Positions 17,066 to 25,928 of a DNA stretch of 64,000 nt are shown here, in pieces; within the stretch, counting starts at the first letter, position 1; each line of letters begins with the position of its first letter. The notes below the pieces were generated by a model, which made no database searches, had not been told where the DNA came from, and saw only the letters and a list, made by a program, of their open reading frames with translations. The position numbers and the translations under genes are program-made. Origin of the DNA: Kaistella palustris DSM 21579 (lineage in GTDB: Bacteria; Bacteroidota; Bacteroidia; Flavobacteriales; Weeksellaceae); NCBI RefSeq assembly GCF_000422265.1, contig NZ_AULL01000013.1, positions 248,001 through 312,000 on the forward strand, read 5' to 3'.

Positions 17066-18025
17066 TTATCTTCTGAATCCTCCTGATGACCTTGTAGAAC
17101 CTGAGGAAGAGTTACTTGAGCCGGAATTAAAACCACCTGAACTACCTGTTCTGAAGCCGCCGGAATTACCGGAGTTGGTTCTTGTTGGCTGTTCATAATT
17201 CGGGAAACTCTGTCTTGGTGCGCTGTTCTGTCGCGGCGAACTGTTCTGTCTTGGACTTGTATTTGGCTGCGTTGTATTTCTGAAGCCTGGCTGACGGTTT
17301 GGCTGATTGTAACGCGGCGAATTGTACTGTTCGCGGGAAGTTGGTGCCGAATTTCTGAAACCCGAACTTGAACTGTTATTCTGCCTTAGGTTCGATGTGG
17401 AATTTAAATTTCGGAAAGATCCGTCGGCACCGCTTCTTTTGTTGGTAAATCCACCATTATAGCTGTTACCGAATCCTCCGCCATAAACCGGCGAGTAGTA
17501 ACCGTATGGGTTATAGCCGTAGTATGGATTATAACTGTAATAAGGGCTGTAATAGCTGTAGTAAGGGCTGTAGTACCCGTAAAACGGATTATAGCCAAAT
17601 CCCCATGGGTCGTAAAAACCGTAACCCCAAGGTGAACCCCAACCAAAACTCATCCCGAAAGTTAACCCCGGCGCAAAACCATAAGGGTAACCCCAGTTAT
17701 CGCTATAGTACGTATCGGTTCCCGTATAAGGACCCCAATCGGAACTTTGATTGTCCTGCCAGTTTTCGTTTCTGTTTTCTGAATTTAAATAAGGATTTGC
17801 CGAGTCATTTGCCTGATAATCGTAGTATTCACCTACACGGTTTCCGCTGTTCATTACAGTTCCCTGCGGCAGGGTGTCGCGGTTAGGATCATAATATACG
17901 CCGTCGGTTTCGCTGTATCCGCCGGTCTGAACACCGCAGGATACCAAGAGTAATCCACCTGCCATCGCAAGAATCCCGTTGGATTTCAAAACTGCAGCTA
18001 GATTTTTATAGGTAATTTTTTTCAT
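17066..18025 (-). CDS. Tyr/Gly/Asn/Ser-rich lipoprotein of unknown function
   Basis: A 319-residue protein with a lipoprotein signal ending LLLVSC (cysteine 30). Residues about 120-190 are a low-complexity run of Tyr, Gly, Pro and Asn built on YSPYYSYNPYYGYN-like units. The C-terminal 130 residues are rich in Asn, Ser, Gln and Gly with repeated NSSPRQNS and GGFRTGSS pieces. No enzymatic domain is visible; an extended envelope protein is the most that can be said. It lies directly upstream of the FadL-like gene and may be co-transcribed. Confidence 0.75.
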   Translation of the reverse strand: MKKITYKNLAAVLKSNGILAMAGGLLLVSCGVQTGGYSETDGVYYDPNRDTLPQGTVMNSGNRVGEYYDYQANDSANPYLNSENRNENWQDNQSSDWGPYTGTDTYYSDNWGYPYGFAPGLTFGMSFGWGSPWGYGFYDPWGFGYNPFYGYYSPYYSYYSPYYSYNPYYGYNPYGYYSPVYGGGFGNSYNGGFTNKRSGADGSFRNLNSTSNLRQNNSSSSGFRNSAPTSREQYNSPRYNQPNRQPGFRNTTQPNTSPRQNSSPRQNSAPRQSFPNYEQPTRTNSGNSGGFRTGSSGGFNSGSSNSSSGSTRSSGGFRR

Positions 18026-18053
18026 GATAAGCTGAAAGGTTTTTAATTTGATT

Positions 18054-18061
18054 TATATTTG
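18054..18061 (+). promoter_or_regulatory. TAnnTTTG box upstream of proS
   Basis: TATATTTG lies 107 bp before the proS start, implying a long leader of about 100 nt. Confidence 0.5.
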
Positions 18062-18071
18062 CAATTTGCAC

Positions 18072-18094
18072 CAAAATTATACCAAATATTTGGT
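18072..18094 (-). promoter_or_regulatory. Minus-strand promoter box and adjacent perfect palindrome
   Basis: The minus strand reads TAATTTTG at 18072-18079, upstream of the Tyr-rich lipoprotein gene. Next to it, 18081-18094 is a perfect 14-bp palindrome ACCAAATATTTGGT, placed where a repressor or activator could act on the promoters of both divergent genes. Confidence 0.5.
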
Positions 18095-18168
18095 TTCATT
18101 TCGAGTAAAAATACATCTTTTATTATTAGATTACAAGTTACCTAAAAAGTTAAATTAAGATTAGAAAA

Positions 18169-19644
18169 ATGGCAAAACTTACTTCAAGGGCCGAAGATTA
18201 CAGCAAATGGTACAATGAATTGGTCGTGAAGGCCGATCTGGCAGAAAACTCCAAAGTTCGCGGATGTATGGTCATCAAGCCGTATGGCTATGCGATCTGG
18301 GAAAAAATGCGCGATGAAATGGACAGGAAGTTCAAGGAAACTGGTCACGAGAATGCCTACTTCCCAATTTTCATTCCCAAAAGCCTGTTTGAAGCTGAAG
18401 AAAAAAATGCCGAAGGTTTTGCTAAAGAATGTGCAGTAGTTACGCATTACCGTTTGAAAACCGATCCTGACAATCCACAAAAACTGATCGTGGACCCTGA
18501 GGCCAAACTGGAGGAAGAGCTGATCGTGCGTCCAACTTCAGAGGCCATCATCTGGAGCACCTACAAAAACTGGATCCAGTCTTACCGCGACCTGCCGATT
18601 CTGATCAATCAGTGGGCAAATGTCGTACGCTGGGAAATGCGTACCAGACTTTTCCTGCGTACTACCGAATTCCTTTGGCAGGAAGGTCATACTGCACACG
18701 CTACCAAAGCAGAAGCGATTGATGAAACCGAAAAAATGCTTAAAGTATATGCCGAATTTGCGGAAGACTTTATGGCAATTCCTGTAATCCGCGGTATTAA
18801 AACTGCCTCGGAAAGATTTGCAGGCGCCGAAGAAACCTACTGTATCGAAGCACTCATGCAGGATGGTAAAGCGCTTCAGGCGGGAACATCTCACTTTTTA
18901 GGCCAGAATTTCGGTAAAGCGTTTGATGTAAAGTTTACTACCAAGGAAGGCACCATCGAACATGCCTGGGGAACTTCGTGGGGAACATCTACCCGACTGA
19001 TGGGAGCGCTCATTATGACGCATTCCGATGATTTAGGTCTGGTATTACCGCCGTCTTTAGCACCGATCCAGGTCGTTATAGTTCCTATTTTTAAAGGAGA
19101 TGACCAACTCGAGCAGCTTAATGCAGTTGCTTTCGATCTTCAAAATAAACTGAAGGCTAAAGGCATCTCTGTAAAATATGACAACCGTACCGAAAATAAA
19201 CCCGGCTGGAAATTTGCCGAATACGAATTGAAAGGTGTTCCGGTGCGCATCGCTCTGGGAGCAAGAGATCTGGAAAACGGAACCGTAGAAATTGCCCGCC
19301 GCGATAATCTTTCAAAGGAAACGCGTCCACTTGAAGGCATTGAAAATTATATCGACGATCTTCTTAAAACCATTCAAAAGGAAATTTATCAAAAAGCCGT
19401 CGATTTCCGTGATCAGCATATTACAAAAGTCGATTCTTACGAAGAATTCAAAAATGTGCTTGAAACCAAAGGTGGTTTTATTTCTGCCCCGTGGGATGGT
19501 ACTGCCGAAGAAGAGGAACAGATTAAAAATGAGACCAAGGCCACGATTCGCTGTATTCCTTTGGATAATTCTTTGGAGGAAGGAATCTCCATGATTTCCG
19601 GGAAACAATCAAAACAACGGGTAATATTTGCAAAATCATATTAG
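18169..19644 (+). CDS. proS: Prolyl-tRNA synthetase (short, archaeal/eukaryotic-type)
   Basis: A 491-residue class II synthetase that charges tRNA-Pro. Class II motifs are visible: the motif 1 region around [16 protein letters not shown], motif 2 [24 protein letters not shown] (quoted in part), and motif 3 [18 protein letters not shown]. The C-terminal anticodon-binding part (VVIVPIFK onward) is followed by a short zinc-domain-like tail, and the INS editing insert of the long bacterial form is absent. This is the ProS type 3 form usual in Bacteroidota. Transcription ends at the hairpin 19702-19728. Confidence 0.95.
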   Translation: MAKLTSRAEDYSKWYNELVVKADLAENSKVRGCMVIKPYGYAIWEKMRDEMDRKFKETGHENAYFPIFIPKSLFEAEEKNAEGFAKECAVVTHYRLKTDPDNPQKLIVDPEAKLEEELIVRPTSEAIIWSTYKNWIQSYRDLPILINQWANVVRWEMRTRLFLRTTEFLWQEGHTAHATKAEAIDETEKMLKVYAEFAEDFMAIPVIRGIKTASERFAGAEETYCIEALMQDGKALQAGTSHFLGQNFGKAFDVKFTTKEGTIEHAWGTSWGTSTRLMGALIMTHSDDLGLVLPPSLAPIQVVIVPIFKGDDQLEQLNAVAFDLQNKLKAKGISVKYDNRTENKPGWKFAEYELKGVPVRIALGARDLENGTVEIARRDNLSKETRPLEGIENYIDDLLKTIQKEIYQKAVDFRDQHITKVDSYEEFKNVLETKGGFISAPWDGTAEEEEQIKNETKATIRCIPLDNSLEEGISMISGKQSKQRVIFAKSY

Positions 19645-19701
19645 ATTTAATTTTAAAATATAAATGACTCAATAAAAAGTTAATTTTATTATAAAACTTA
19701 T

Positions 19702-19728
19702 AAATCACTCCCCAATGGAGTGATTTTT
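19702..19728 (+). terminator. Terminator after proS
   Basis: A 10-bp perfect stem AAATCACTCC (19702-19711) and GGAGTGATTT (19717-19726) with a 5-nt loop and T-rich end. Confidence 0.9.
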
Positions 19729-19764
19729 GCTTGGTTCTATTATTTAATTTTAAAATAAACTATT

Positions 19765-21054
19765 ATGTCATTAAACATTATCGACCTTATTAAAGGACAA
19801 CTGGGTCCTGCTGTAGTTTCGCAAACAGCGTCCCAATTGGGAGAGAGTGAATCCGGAATTTCGAAAGCGGTCAGCGGCTTCTTGCCTGCAATAGTGGGCG
19901 GAATTGCTAACAATGCAGGGAAACCCGGTATTCTGGATGCGCTGACCGGTACGAATTCCAGCAGCCTTTTGGGAAATTTATTGGATGGAACTTCAAATAA
20001 TTCGATGGTTTCAAATGTACTGCACTCCATCTTTGGAGATAAAATTGCCGCTCTGGTCAATTCAGTTGCTACCTTCGCCGGAATAAACAATTCCTCTTCC
20101 ACTTCCCTGTTAAATATGGTGACAGGTGCTGCACTTGGTTCAATCGGCAAATATGCTGCGGATAATAACCTGGATGCTTCACAAACAAAAAATTTACTGG
20201 AAGACCAGAAAGGCGCAGTATCGTCGCTGCTTCCTGCCGGATTGTCTTTAGCTTCTTTAGGTTTAGGCGACTGGGGTGCAACAGAAGATCTGCGTGCAGC
20301 TGAAAACGTGAACGTTACTTCTTATGATGAGCCAAAAGTTGAAGTAACCCGGGGTGGAAATACGCATGTAAATGTAGATACTTCTGAAAACGATGGTGGA
20401 AACTCTATCTGGAAATGGCTTTTGCCACTTTTACTCCTCGCGCTTGCTGCCTGGTTCCTCTGGAGACAGTGTAATAAACCTGCAACCGAATCTACGGTGA
20501 CTACAGATTCAACCGCAGTAATGTCTGACTCCAGCGCTGTTACAGCACCAGCAGATACCGCGGCAATGACAGCAACAAAAACCGATGAAGATATTGACCT
20601 GAATGGCACCAAAATCAGAGGCTATAAAGGTGGAATGGAAGATTCCATGATCGCTTTCCTGAAATCGGATTCTTACAAAAATGCACCCGATGATGCTGCC
20701 CTAAAAGACAACTGGTACACTTTCGATAAAGTAAACTTTAAAATGGGATCCGCTTCAGAGTTGGAGGCTGGCTCAATGGATCAGATGAATAATTTACTCG
20801 CCATTTTAAAGGCATATCCCGACGCGAAGATAAAAATTGGTGGCTATACTGATAAAGTGGGAAATGAGCCGAGCAATGTTAAGTTATCACAAGACCGTGC
20901 AGATTATATTAAAAAATGGCTCACCGATAACGGCGTAGGTAGCCAGATTCTTGGTGCCGAAGGGTACGGAAGTCAGTTTGCAACCGTAGCGGCTACAGCA
21001 AGTGATGCTGAAAGAGCTGCTGACCGAAAAATGGCGGTGAGATTTGCAAAATAA
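19765..21054 (+). CDS. DUF937-OmpA fusion protein
   Basis: A 429-residue protein. Residues 1-150 form a DUF937 domain (Gly/Ala/Ser-rich, SESGISKAVSGFLPAIVGGI). A single membrane helix lies at about 216-233, flanked by Trp. A Thr/Ser/Ala-rich linker leads to an OmpA-type peptidoglycan-binding domain (about 325-429), with IKIGGYTDKVGNEPSNVKLS and the helix RADYIKKWLTDNGV. There is no signal peptide, so the DUF937 half should be cytoplasmic and the OmpA half periplasmic, tethering the inner membrane to the wall. Function of DUF937 is unknown. It ends at a clear terminator (21074-21100). Confidence 0.88.
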   Translation: MSLNIIDLIKGQLGPAVVSQTASQLGESESGISKAVSGFLPAIVGGIANNAGKPGILDALTGTNSSSLLGNLLDGTSNNSMVSNVLHSIFGDKIAALVNSVATFAGINNSSSTSLLNMVTGAALGSIGKYAADNNLDASQTKNLLEDQKGAVSSLLPAGLSLASLGLGDWGATEDLRAAENVNVTSYDEPKVEVTRGGNTHVNVDTSENDGGNSIWKWLLPLLLLALAAWFLWRQCNKPATESTVTTDSTAVMSDSSAVTAPADTAAMTATKTDEDIDLNGTKIRGYKGGMEDSMIAFLKSDSYKNAPDDAALKDNWYTFDKVNFKMGSASELEAGSMDQMNNLLAILKAYPDAKIKIGGYTDKVGNEPSNVKLSQDRADYIKKWLTDNGVGSQILGAEGYGSQFATVAATASDAERAADRKMAVRFAK

Positions 21055-21073
21055 TCCGTCTGTATAAATAAAG

Positions 21074-21100
21074 TCCCAACAAATTGTTGGGATTTTTTTT
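21074..21100 (+). terminator. Terminator after the DUF937-OmpA gene
   Basis: Hairpin TCCCAAC/GTTGGGA (21074-21080, 21086-21092) followed by eight T. Confidence 0.9.
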
Positions 21101-21109
21101 GCAGAAATA

Positions 21110-21139
21110 TTGACAATTAGATATAATTATGTAATTTTG
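21110..21139 (+). promoter_or_regulatory. mntH promoter
   Basis: TTG at 21110-21112 and TAATTTTG at 21132-21139, 19 bp apart, match the flavobacterial promoter pattern. Confidence 0.75.
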
Positions 21140-21154
21140 TTAGATTACTCTAAC
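21139..21154. promoter_or_regulatory. DtxR/MntR-like operator at the mntH transcription start
   Basis: GTTAGATTACTCTAAC is an inverted repeat of GTTAGA around TTAC. Its core TTAGATTACTCTAA agrees at 11 of 14 positions with the DtxR/IdeR box core TTAGGTTAGCCTAA. It overlaps the last base of the promoter box, so a bound metalloregulator would block initiation when metal is plentiful. Confidence 0.65.
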
Positions 21155-21165
21155 ATAACAGATTT

Positions 21166-22497
21166 ATGGGTCAGAATTTTCAGGCTAAAGGTTGGCGGAA
21201 AGAACGGAGTTCAGATTCCCTGCCTGAAGTTTTTTCAAGTATAAACATTCCCAAAAACGCCGGCTTCTGGCGTAAACTACTCGCATTCACCGGCCCGGGA
21301 CTCATGGTTGCGGTCGGTTACATGGATCCCGGAAACTGGGCGACCGATATTGCTGGTGGCGCGCAGTTTGGGTACACTTTGTTATCTGTAGTACTTATTT
21401 CAAATCTTTTTGCAATCGTATTACAGCATCTTTCACTTAAGTTAGGCATCGTAGCCGAGCGTGATCTGGCGCAGGCATGTAAAGATCATTTTGGCCCCAA
21501 AACCAATTTTGTGCTTTGGATCTTTTGCGAAATTGCCATCGCTGCCTGTGATCTGGCAGAAGTGATTGGGTCGGCGATCGCACTCAATTTGTTATTTGGA
21601 CTGCCGTTGACCTGGGGCGTAGTCGTCACCATTGTTGATGTGTTGCTCATTCTTTTTTTACAGGCTAAAGGTTTCCGCGTGATTGAAAGTATTGTGGCAG
21701 GATTGATCGTGGTGATTCTCGGCTGTTTCGCCTATGAGATCATTCTCAGCAAACCCGACATTTTCCCGATCTTGGCAGGACTCGTTCCACAGAAAGAGGT
21801 CGTAACCAATCCCGCCATGCTCTACATCGGGATCGGAATCCTTGGAGCTACAGTTATGCCACACAATCTCTATCTGCACAGCAGCATCGTGCAGACCAGA
21901 AACTATGAGCGAACTGCCGCCGGCAAAAAAGAAGCTATCAAGTTTGCCACACTCGACAGCAGTATTTCACTTTTCCTGGCCTTTTTCATTAATGCCGCTA
22001 TATTAATAGTAGCTGCTGCTACCTTTCACACCACGGGAAATCAGGACATCGCTGATATTCATGATGCGCACGAAATGCTAACTCCGCTTTTAGGCACAAC
22101 ATTCGCAAGTATTGTCTTTGCAGTTGCACTGTTGGCATCCGGTCAGAACTCTACTTTGACCGGAACTCTCGCCGGCCAGATCGTGATGGAAGGTTTTCTT
22201 AATATCCGTTTAAAACCGTGGCTCCGGCGTTTGATCACGCGCTCAATTGCCGTAATTCCCGCCTTGATCGTGACCATCATTTATGGTGAAAAGGGCACCA
22301 CTGACCTTTTGGTTTTTAGTCAGGTCATACTTTCCATGCAGCTGAGTTTCGCCGTAGTACCACTTGTGATGTTTACCGGGTCAAAACTGAAGATGGGCGA
22401 ATTTGCCAATAAACTGTGGCTGAAAATAACGGTTTGGATTATCGCCTTTATCATTATCCTGCTCAATCTCTTTTTACTGGCCGAAACAATTTTTTAA
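21166..22497 (+). CDS. mntH: Nramp-family Mn2+/Fe2+ transporter
   Basis: A 443-residue inner-membrane transporter with about eleven helices that imports manganese or ferrous iron with protons. The metal-binding motif DPGN in helix 1 is at residues 54-57, and the second motif MPHNLYLHS in helix 6 starts at residue 231. GQNSTLTGTLAGQIVMEGFL is the family's conserved transport signature. Expression probably responds to metal through the palindrome overlapping its promoter. The regulator gene is not in the window. Confidence 0.95.
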   Translation: MGQNFQAKGWRKERSSDSLPEVFSSINIPKNAGFWRKLLAFTGPGLMVAVGYMDPGNWATDIAGGAQFGYTLLSVVLISNLFAIVLQHLSLKLGIVAERDLAQACKDHFGPKTNFVLWIFCEIAIAACDLAEVIGSAIALNLLFGLPLTWGVVVTIVDVLLILFLQAKGFRVIESIVAGLIVVILGCFAYEIILSKPDIFPILAGLVPQKEVVTNPAMLYIGIGILGATVMPHNLYLHSSIVQTRNYERTAAGKKEAIKFATLDSSISLFLAFFINAAILIVAAATFHTTGNQDIADIHDAHEMLTPLLGTTFASIVFAVALLASGQNSTLTGTLAGQIVMEGFLNIRLKPWLRRLITRSIAVIPALIVTIIYGEKGTTDLLVFSQVILSMQLSFAVVPLVMFTGSKLKMGEFANKLWLKITVWIIAFIIILLNLFLLAETIF

Positions 22498-22568
22498 TCA
22501 TTTAAAAAATTCAGTGTCGAAATATCTTTTCCACGTGATAGTTCTGCCGAATTGTCCTTAAAATTTCT

Positions 22569-22585
22569 TTGGCAGAATCTTTGCG
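22569..22585 (+). promoter_or_regulatory. Sigma-54-like -24/-12 element upstream of grpE
   Basis: TTGGCAGAATCTTTGCG carries GG (22571-22572) and GC (22583-22584) with exactly 10 bp between them and agrees with YTGGCAC-N5-TTGCW at most positions. The ATG of grpE is 28 bp downstream. The alternative reading, AATCTTTG as a weakened TAnnTTTG box, cannot be excluded. Confidence 0.4.
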
Positions 22586-22612
22586 AAATGCTTGGTACTA
22601 AAAATAAATATT

Positions 22613-23152
22613 ATGTCAGAAAATCACGATATACCGGACGATATTATGGATGCGCAGGACGGGAACGCCGAAAACACAGCTAACGAGGAAACACAAAATG
22701 TCACTTCTGAAGCCAATCCGCAGGAACTTTTGGCAGAAGAAAAAGACCGCTATATCCGGCTTTTTGCGGAGTTCGAAAACTATAAGAAACGGACGACCAA
22801 AGAAAGAATGGAATATTTCCAGACTTCAAACCAGGATATGATGATCTCTATGCTTGGCATTTTAGATGACTTTGAGCGTGCTTTAAAAGAGATTGCCAAA
22901 AACGGCAACGAGGCTGACCTGCAGGGTGTTGAACTGATTTATCAAAAATTTAAAAATAAACTCACGGAAAAAGGTTTAAATTCTATGGAAGTGAACCCCG
23001 GCGATGACTTCAATGTAGATTTCCACGAAGCGATCACCCAGATCCCTGCTCCGTCGCCGGAACTAAAGGGAAAAATTGTAGATGTGATCGAAACCGGTTA
23101 TATCCTGTACGACAGAGTGATCCGTTTTGCAAAAGTGGTGACCGGGAATTAA
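22613..23152 (+). CDS. grpE: Nucleotide-exchange factor GrpE
   Basis: A 179-residue cochaperone that releases ADP from DnaK. The acidic, Asn-rich head is followed by a long helix (AEEKDRYIRLFAEFENYKKR) and the C-terminal beta-domain ending TGYILYDRVIRFAKVVTGN, which is the GrpE signature. The frame opens at a TTG at 22592, but ATG at 22613 gives the normal length and start. It is followed by dnaJ after 85 bp with no obvious terminator, so the two form one heat-shock unit; dnaK is not in the window. Confidence 0.93.
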   Translation: MSENHDIPDDIMDAQDGNAENTANEETQNVTSEANPQELLAEEKDRYIRLFAEFENYKKRTTKERMEYFQTSNQDMMISMLGILDDFERALKEIAKNGNEADLQGVELIYQKFKNKLTEKGLNSMEVNPGDDFNVDFHEAITQIPAPSPELKGKIVDVIETGYILYDRVIRFAKVVTGN

Positions 23153-23237
23153 AAAACAGCAGCATTGAGCAGTAAATGTCAGCACTTTTTTAGCTGTAGA
23201 TTTTTCTGCTCATTTCTTATTTACTTATAAAATTAAG

Positions 23238-24362
23238 ATGTCAAAAAGAGATTATTACGAAGTTTTAGAAATCACCCGAACAGCGTCGGCCGAAGAAATA
23301 AAAAAAGCCTACCGAAAGATGGCGCTGAAACATCACCCCGACAAAAATCCGGGCGATAAAACCGCAGAAGAAAAATTTAAAGAAGCGGCAGAAGCCTATG
23401 AAGTCCTCAGCGACGGCAATAAAAAAGCAAGGTACGACCAATACGGTCACGCGGGTTTAGGCGGTGCCGCAGGTGGTTTCGGTGGCGGCGGATTCGGCGG
23501 CGGAATGAATATGGAAGATATTTTCAGTCAGTTTGGCGATATTTTCGGTGGTCATTTTGGCGGCGGCGGTTTTGGCGGCGGCTCTCAGAGACAACAGCTG
23601 CGCGGCAGTAACCTTCGCGTGCGCATCAAGTTAAATCTTGAGGAAATGGTGAATGGTACACAGAAAACCATTAAAGTTAAAAAGATGAAACTGGCGCCTG
23701 GCGCTACCGCCAAAACATGTTCTACCTGTGGTGGGAGCGGTGTGCAGATGAAAGTAATGAACACCATGTTCGGGCAGATGCAGACACAGACACAATGTGG
23801 AACCTGCGGCGGTGCTGGAAAGATTGCTGATAAAATCCCTGCGGGAGCGAATTCCCAGGGCTTAATAAAAGAGGACGAAGAGGTGACAATTAATATTCCG
23901 GCCGGAGCGCGTGAAGGTATTCAGCTTAATGTGCGCGGAAAGGGAAATGATGCACCTTTTGGCGGCAATCCCGGCGACTTGCTTGTGGTGGTTGAAGAAG
24001 AAGTTGATGCCACGATAAAACGCGAGGGCGACAATCTGCATCAGGAACTGTACGTATCTTTCGCAGAAGCTGCACTCGGAACCCAAAAGGAAATTCCTAC
24101 AGTTGGTGGAAAAGTAAAAATTAAAGTAGACGCCGGCACACAGTCCGGTAAGATCCTGCGACTTTCGGGCAAAGGTTTACCAAGCATCGATAATTACGGC
24201 AAAGGTGATATGTTCGTTCATATCAATGTATGGACACCGCAGCGGCTTTCACAGGAACAAAAAGAATTCTTCGAAAAACAGATCGCAAACGGCGAAATGA
24301 TGGCCGAACCTTCAGGAAAAGAAAAAACATTTTTTGATAAGGTCCGCGACCTTTTTAATTAA
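23238..24362 (+). CDS. dnaJ: Chaperone DnaJ with half zinc finger
   Basis: A 374-residue Hsp40 that delivers unfolded proteins to DnaK and stimulates its ATPase. The J domain has HPD at residues 33-35. A Gly/Phe-rich linker (about 75-115) follows, then the zinc-binding region and two C-terminal substrate-binding domains. Only two CxxCxGxG motifs are present (from Cys161 and Cys187), against four in E. coli, so it should bind one zinc ion. This shortened finger is, as far as I recall, shared by flavobacterial DnaJ proteins. A strong terminator follows at 24371-24397. Confidence 0.95.
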   Translation: MSKRDYYEVLEITRTASAEEIKKAYRKMALKHHPDKNPGDKTAEEKFKEAAEAYEVLSDGNKKARYDQYGHAGLGGAAGGFGGGGFGGGMNMEDIFSQFGDIFGGHFGGGGFGGGSQRQQLRGSNLRVRIKLNLEEMVNGTQKTIKVKKMKLAPGATAKTCSTCGGSGVQMKVMNTMFGQMQTQTQCGTCGGAGKIADKIPAGANSQGLIKEDEEVTINIPAGAREGIQLNVRGKGNDAPFGGNPGDLLVVVEEEVDATIKREGDNLHQELYVSFAEAALGTQKEIPTVGGKVKIKVDAGTQSGKILRLSGKGLPSIDNYGKGDMFVHINVWTPQRLSQEQKEFFEKQIANGEMMAEPSGKEKTFFDKVRDLFN

Positions 24363-24370
24363 TCAGATCA

Positions 24371-24397
24371 AAGAGACTTTCCGAAGTCTCTTTTTTT
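24371..24397 (+). terminator. Terminator after dnaJ
   Basis: Stem AAGAGACTT (24371-24379) and AAGTCTCTT (24384-24392) with loop TCCG and a T run. Confidence 0.92.
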
Positions 24398-24462
24398 ATT
24401 TAAAGCATATCAAAGGAGACTTTTGCGATTGCCTTTGGCATAAAGTTAACCCGATTTTTAAC

Positions 24463-25190
24463 ATGAAGAAAAAACTTTTCGGTTGTCGATTTTGGTTAAT
24501 GAGCACGCTTGGTTTAATCGCCGCTTCATGTTCTTCAAAATACCGAACCACAGAAAAAGAAGGCGCGCAAAAATATTACAACTTAAAATACGGCGCACAC
24601 AAACAGCAGCGAATGGATGTTTTTCTTCCAGCGTCCTACGCGCCGGAAAATCCTGCGTGGTCATCGTACACGTGGCGGCTGGAAGTTTAGCAATTTCGAA
24701 AAGCAATGAACTTTCCCGCAGCTGGAATTCGAAACCGGATAATTATGGTTTTTTAGGTGAAATTGCGGGCGGACATTTAGCGCTTCTGTACAACCATTAC
24801 CATCCGGAAGAAATTGAAAAGCTTATTTCGCTCAGTGGACCGACCTATTTCTCTTCTGAAAAATATCAGAAAAGCCCCTGTTTTAAAAGGACGTATGGCA
24901 TAACTCGAAAAATAGTCGGCAATACTTTCGATAATAATCCGGCAGCTTTCAAACAGGCAAATCCGATCACACACTTTTCGCAAATTCCAACCTTACTATT
25001 TCAGCGCCACCGCGGTTTTCTGGTAAATAAAAAACAGGGACCTGCGTTGGAATTTGCACTGATGGCAAAAAAAATTCCTCATAAACTGATTTTTATGAAG
25101 AATTCCGGACATGTGACGAGATTTGTAAAGCGCAATCGCGAACAGATTATCTTTCTTAATATTTTATCATTTATACAAAAGAAATACTAA
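24463..25190 (+). pseudogene. Decayed alpha/beta-hydrolase lipoprotein gene
   Basis: The first part (ATG 24463) encodes a lipoprotein signal ending LIAASC and the start of a hydrolase (RMDVFLPASYAPENPA). Restoring one G after 24657 and one G after 24671 would recover VVIVHGGGWKF, the oxyanion-hole region, so two single-base deletions are likely. The frame then breaks again and about 40-50 residues before PDNYGFLGEIAGGHL are missing. The rest runs in another frame to the stop at 25190. The nucleophile elbow reads GEIAGG instead of GESAGG, so the catalytic serine codon is also lost. The intact hydrolase at 40930-41754 shows what such a gene looks like. Confidence 0.85.
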
Positions 25191-25864
25191 CGGACTCTTT
25201 CCTCGCGCTTTTTCCCAAAAAAGAATTTAATGAGGATAGGTGCAGTCGTCAAAATCACGATCACCAGAATAATCATTTCAAGATGTTTCTTCAGATCGAT
25301 ACCGAACTGGTCTACAAAAAGTTTATCCAGGTAATGACCGGCAAAGATTAAAATAAAAGACCAGAGAAATGCACCGATCACATTATCAATAAGAAACCGT
25401 TTTTTATCCATTTTAACAATTCCCGCCACAATCGGTGTAAAAGTACGCACGATCGGTAAAAATCGCGCCATGATTACGGCTAAGGCACCATGGTCTTCGA
25501 AAAAATCATGTGCCTGGAAAAGATATTTTTTCTTAAACAAAAATGAATCTTCCTTTTTGTACAGCGCCGGACCGGCTTTTAAACCAAACCAGTAACCGAC
25601 CTCGTTTCCGATAATTGCCGCTACTGCAACTGTTGTTGCCAAAATGGTGGTATCTAAAAAATCACTTCCTGTGGAGCCGAAAGTTTCGCGGATAATTTCT
25701 ACTGCATAAATTCCCGAAACAAAAAGCAGACTGTCACCGGGCAGAAAAAACCCTACGAACAAACCTGTCTCGGCAAAAATAATAAACAAAATGAGCCAGA
25801 AACCGCCCATTTTAATATAAAATTCTGGATTGAGTAAATCCTTCCAACTTTCAAAATGCTCCAT
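25187..25864 (-). CDS. DedA-family membrane protein
   Basis: A 225-residue inner-membrane protein. FAETGLFVGFFLPGDSLLFVSGIYA, the acidic residue in the first helix, and FFEDHGALAVIMARFLPIVRTFTPIVAG are the DedA signature; members are thought to flip or recycle lipid carriers such as undecaprenyl phosphate. Four to six helices are visible with a basic cytoplasmic tail (FFGKKREERVR). The ATG is only 5 bp after a TATATTTG box (25870-25877), so its mRNA may be leaderless. Its last four bases overlap the end of the convergent pseudogene. Confidence 0.92.
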   Translation of the reverse strand: MEHFESWKDLLNPEFYIKMGGFWLILFIIFAETGLFVGFFLPGDSLLFVSGIYAVEIIRETFGSTGSDFLDTTILATTVAVAAIIGNEVGYWFGLKAGPALYKKEDSFLFKKKYLFQAHDFFEDHGALAVIMARFLPIVRTFTPIVAGIVKMDKKRFLIDNVIGAFLWSFILIFAGHYLDKLFVDQFGIDLKKHLEMIILVIVILTTAPILIKFFFGKKREERVR

Positions 25865-25869
25865 ATTTG

Positions 25870-25877
25870 CAAATATA
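25870..25877 (-). promoter_or_regulatory. TAnnTTTG box for dedA-family gene
   Basis: TATATTTG on the minus strand ending 5 bp before the ATG. Confidence 0.65.
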
Positions 25878-25928
25878 ACAAAAGCCCTCTTTTTAAAAAA
25901 TCATTGAGTTGTTAAAGTTTGCCAATAG

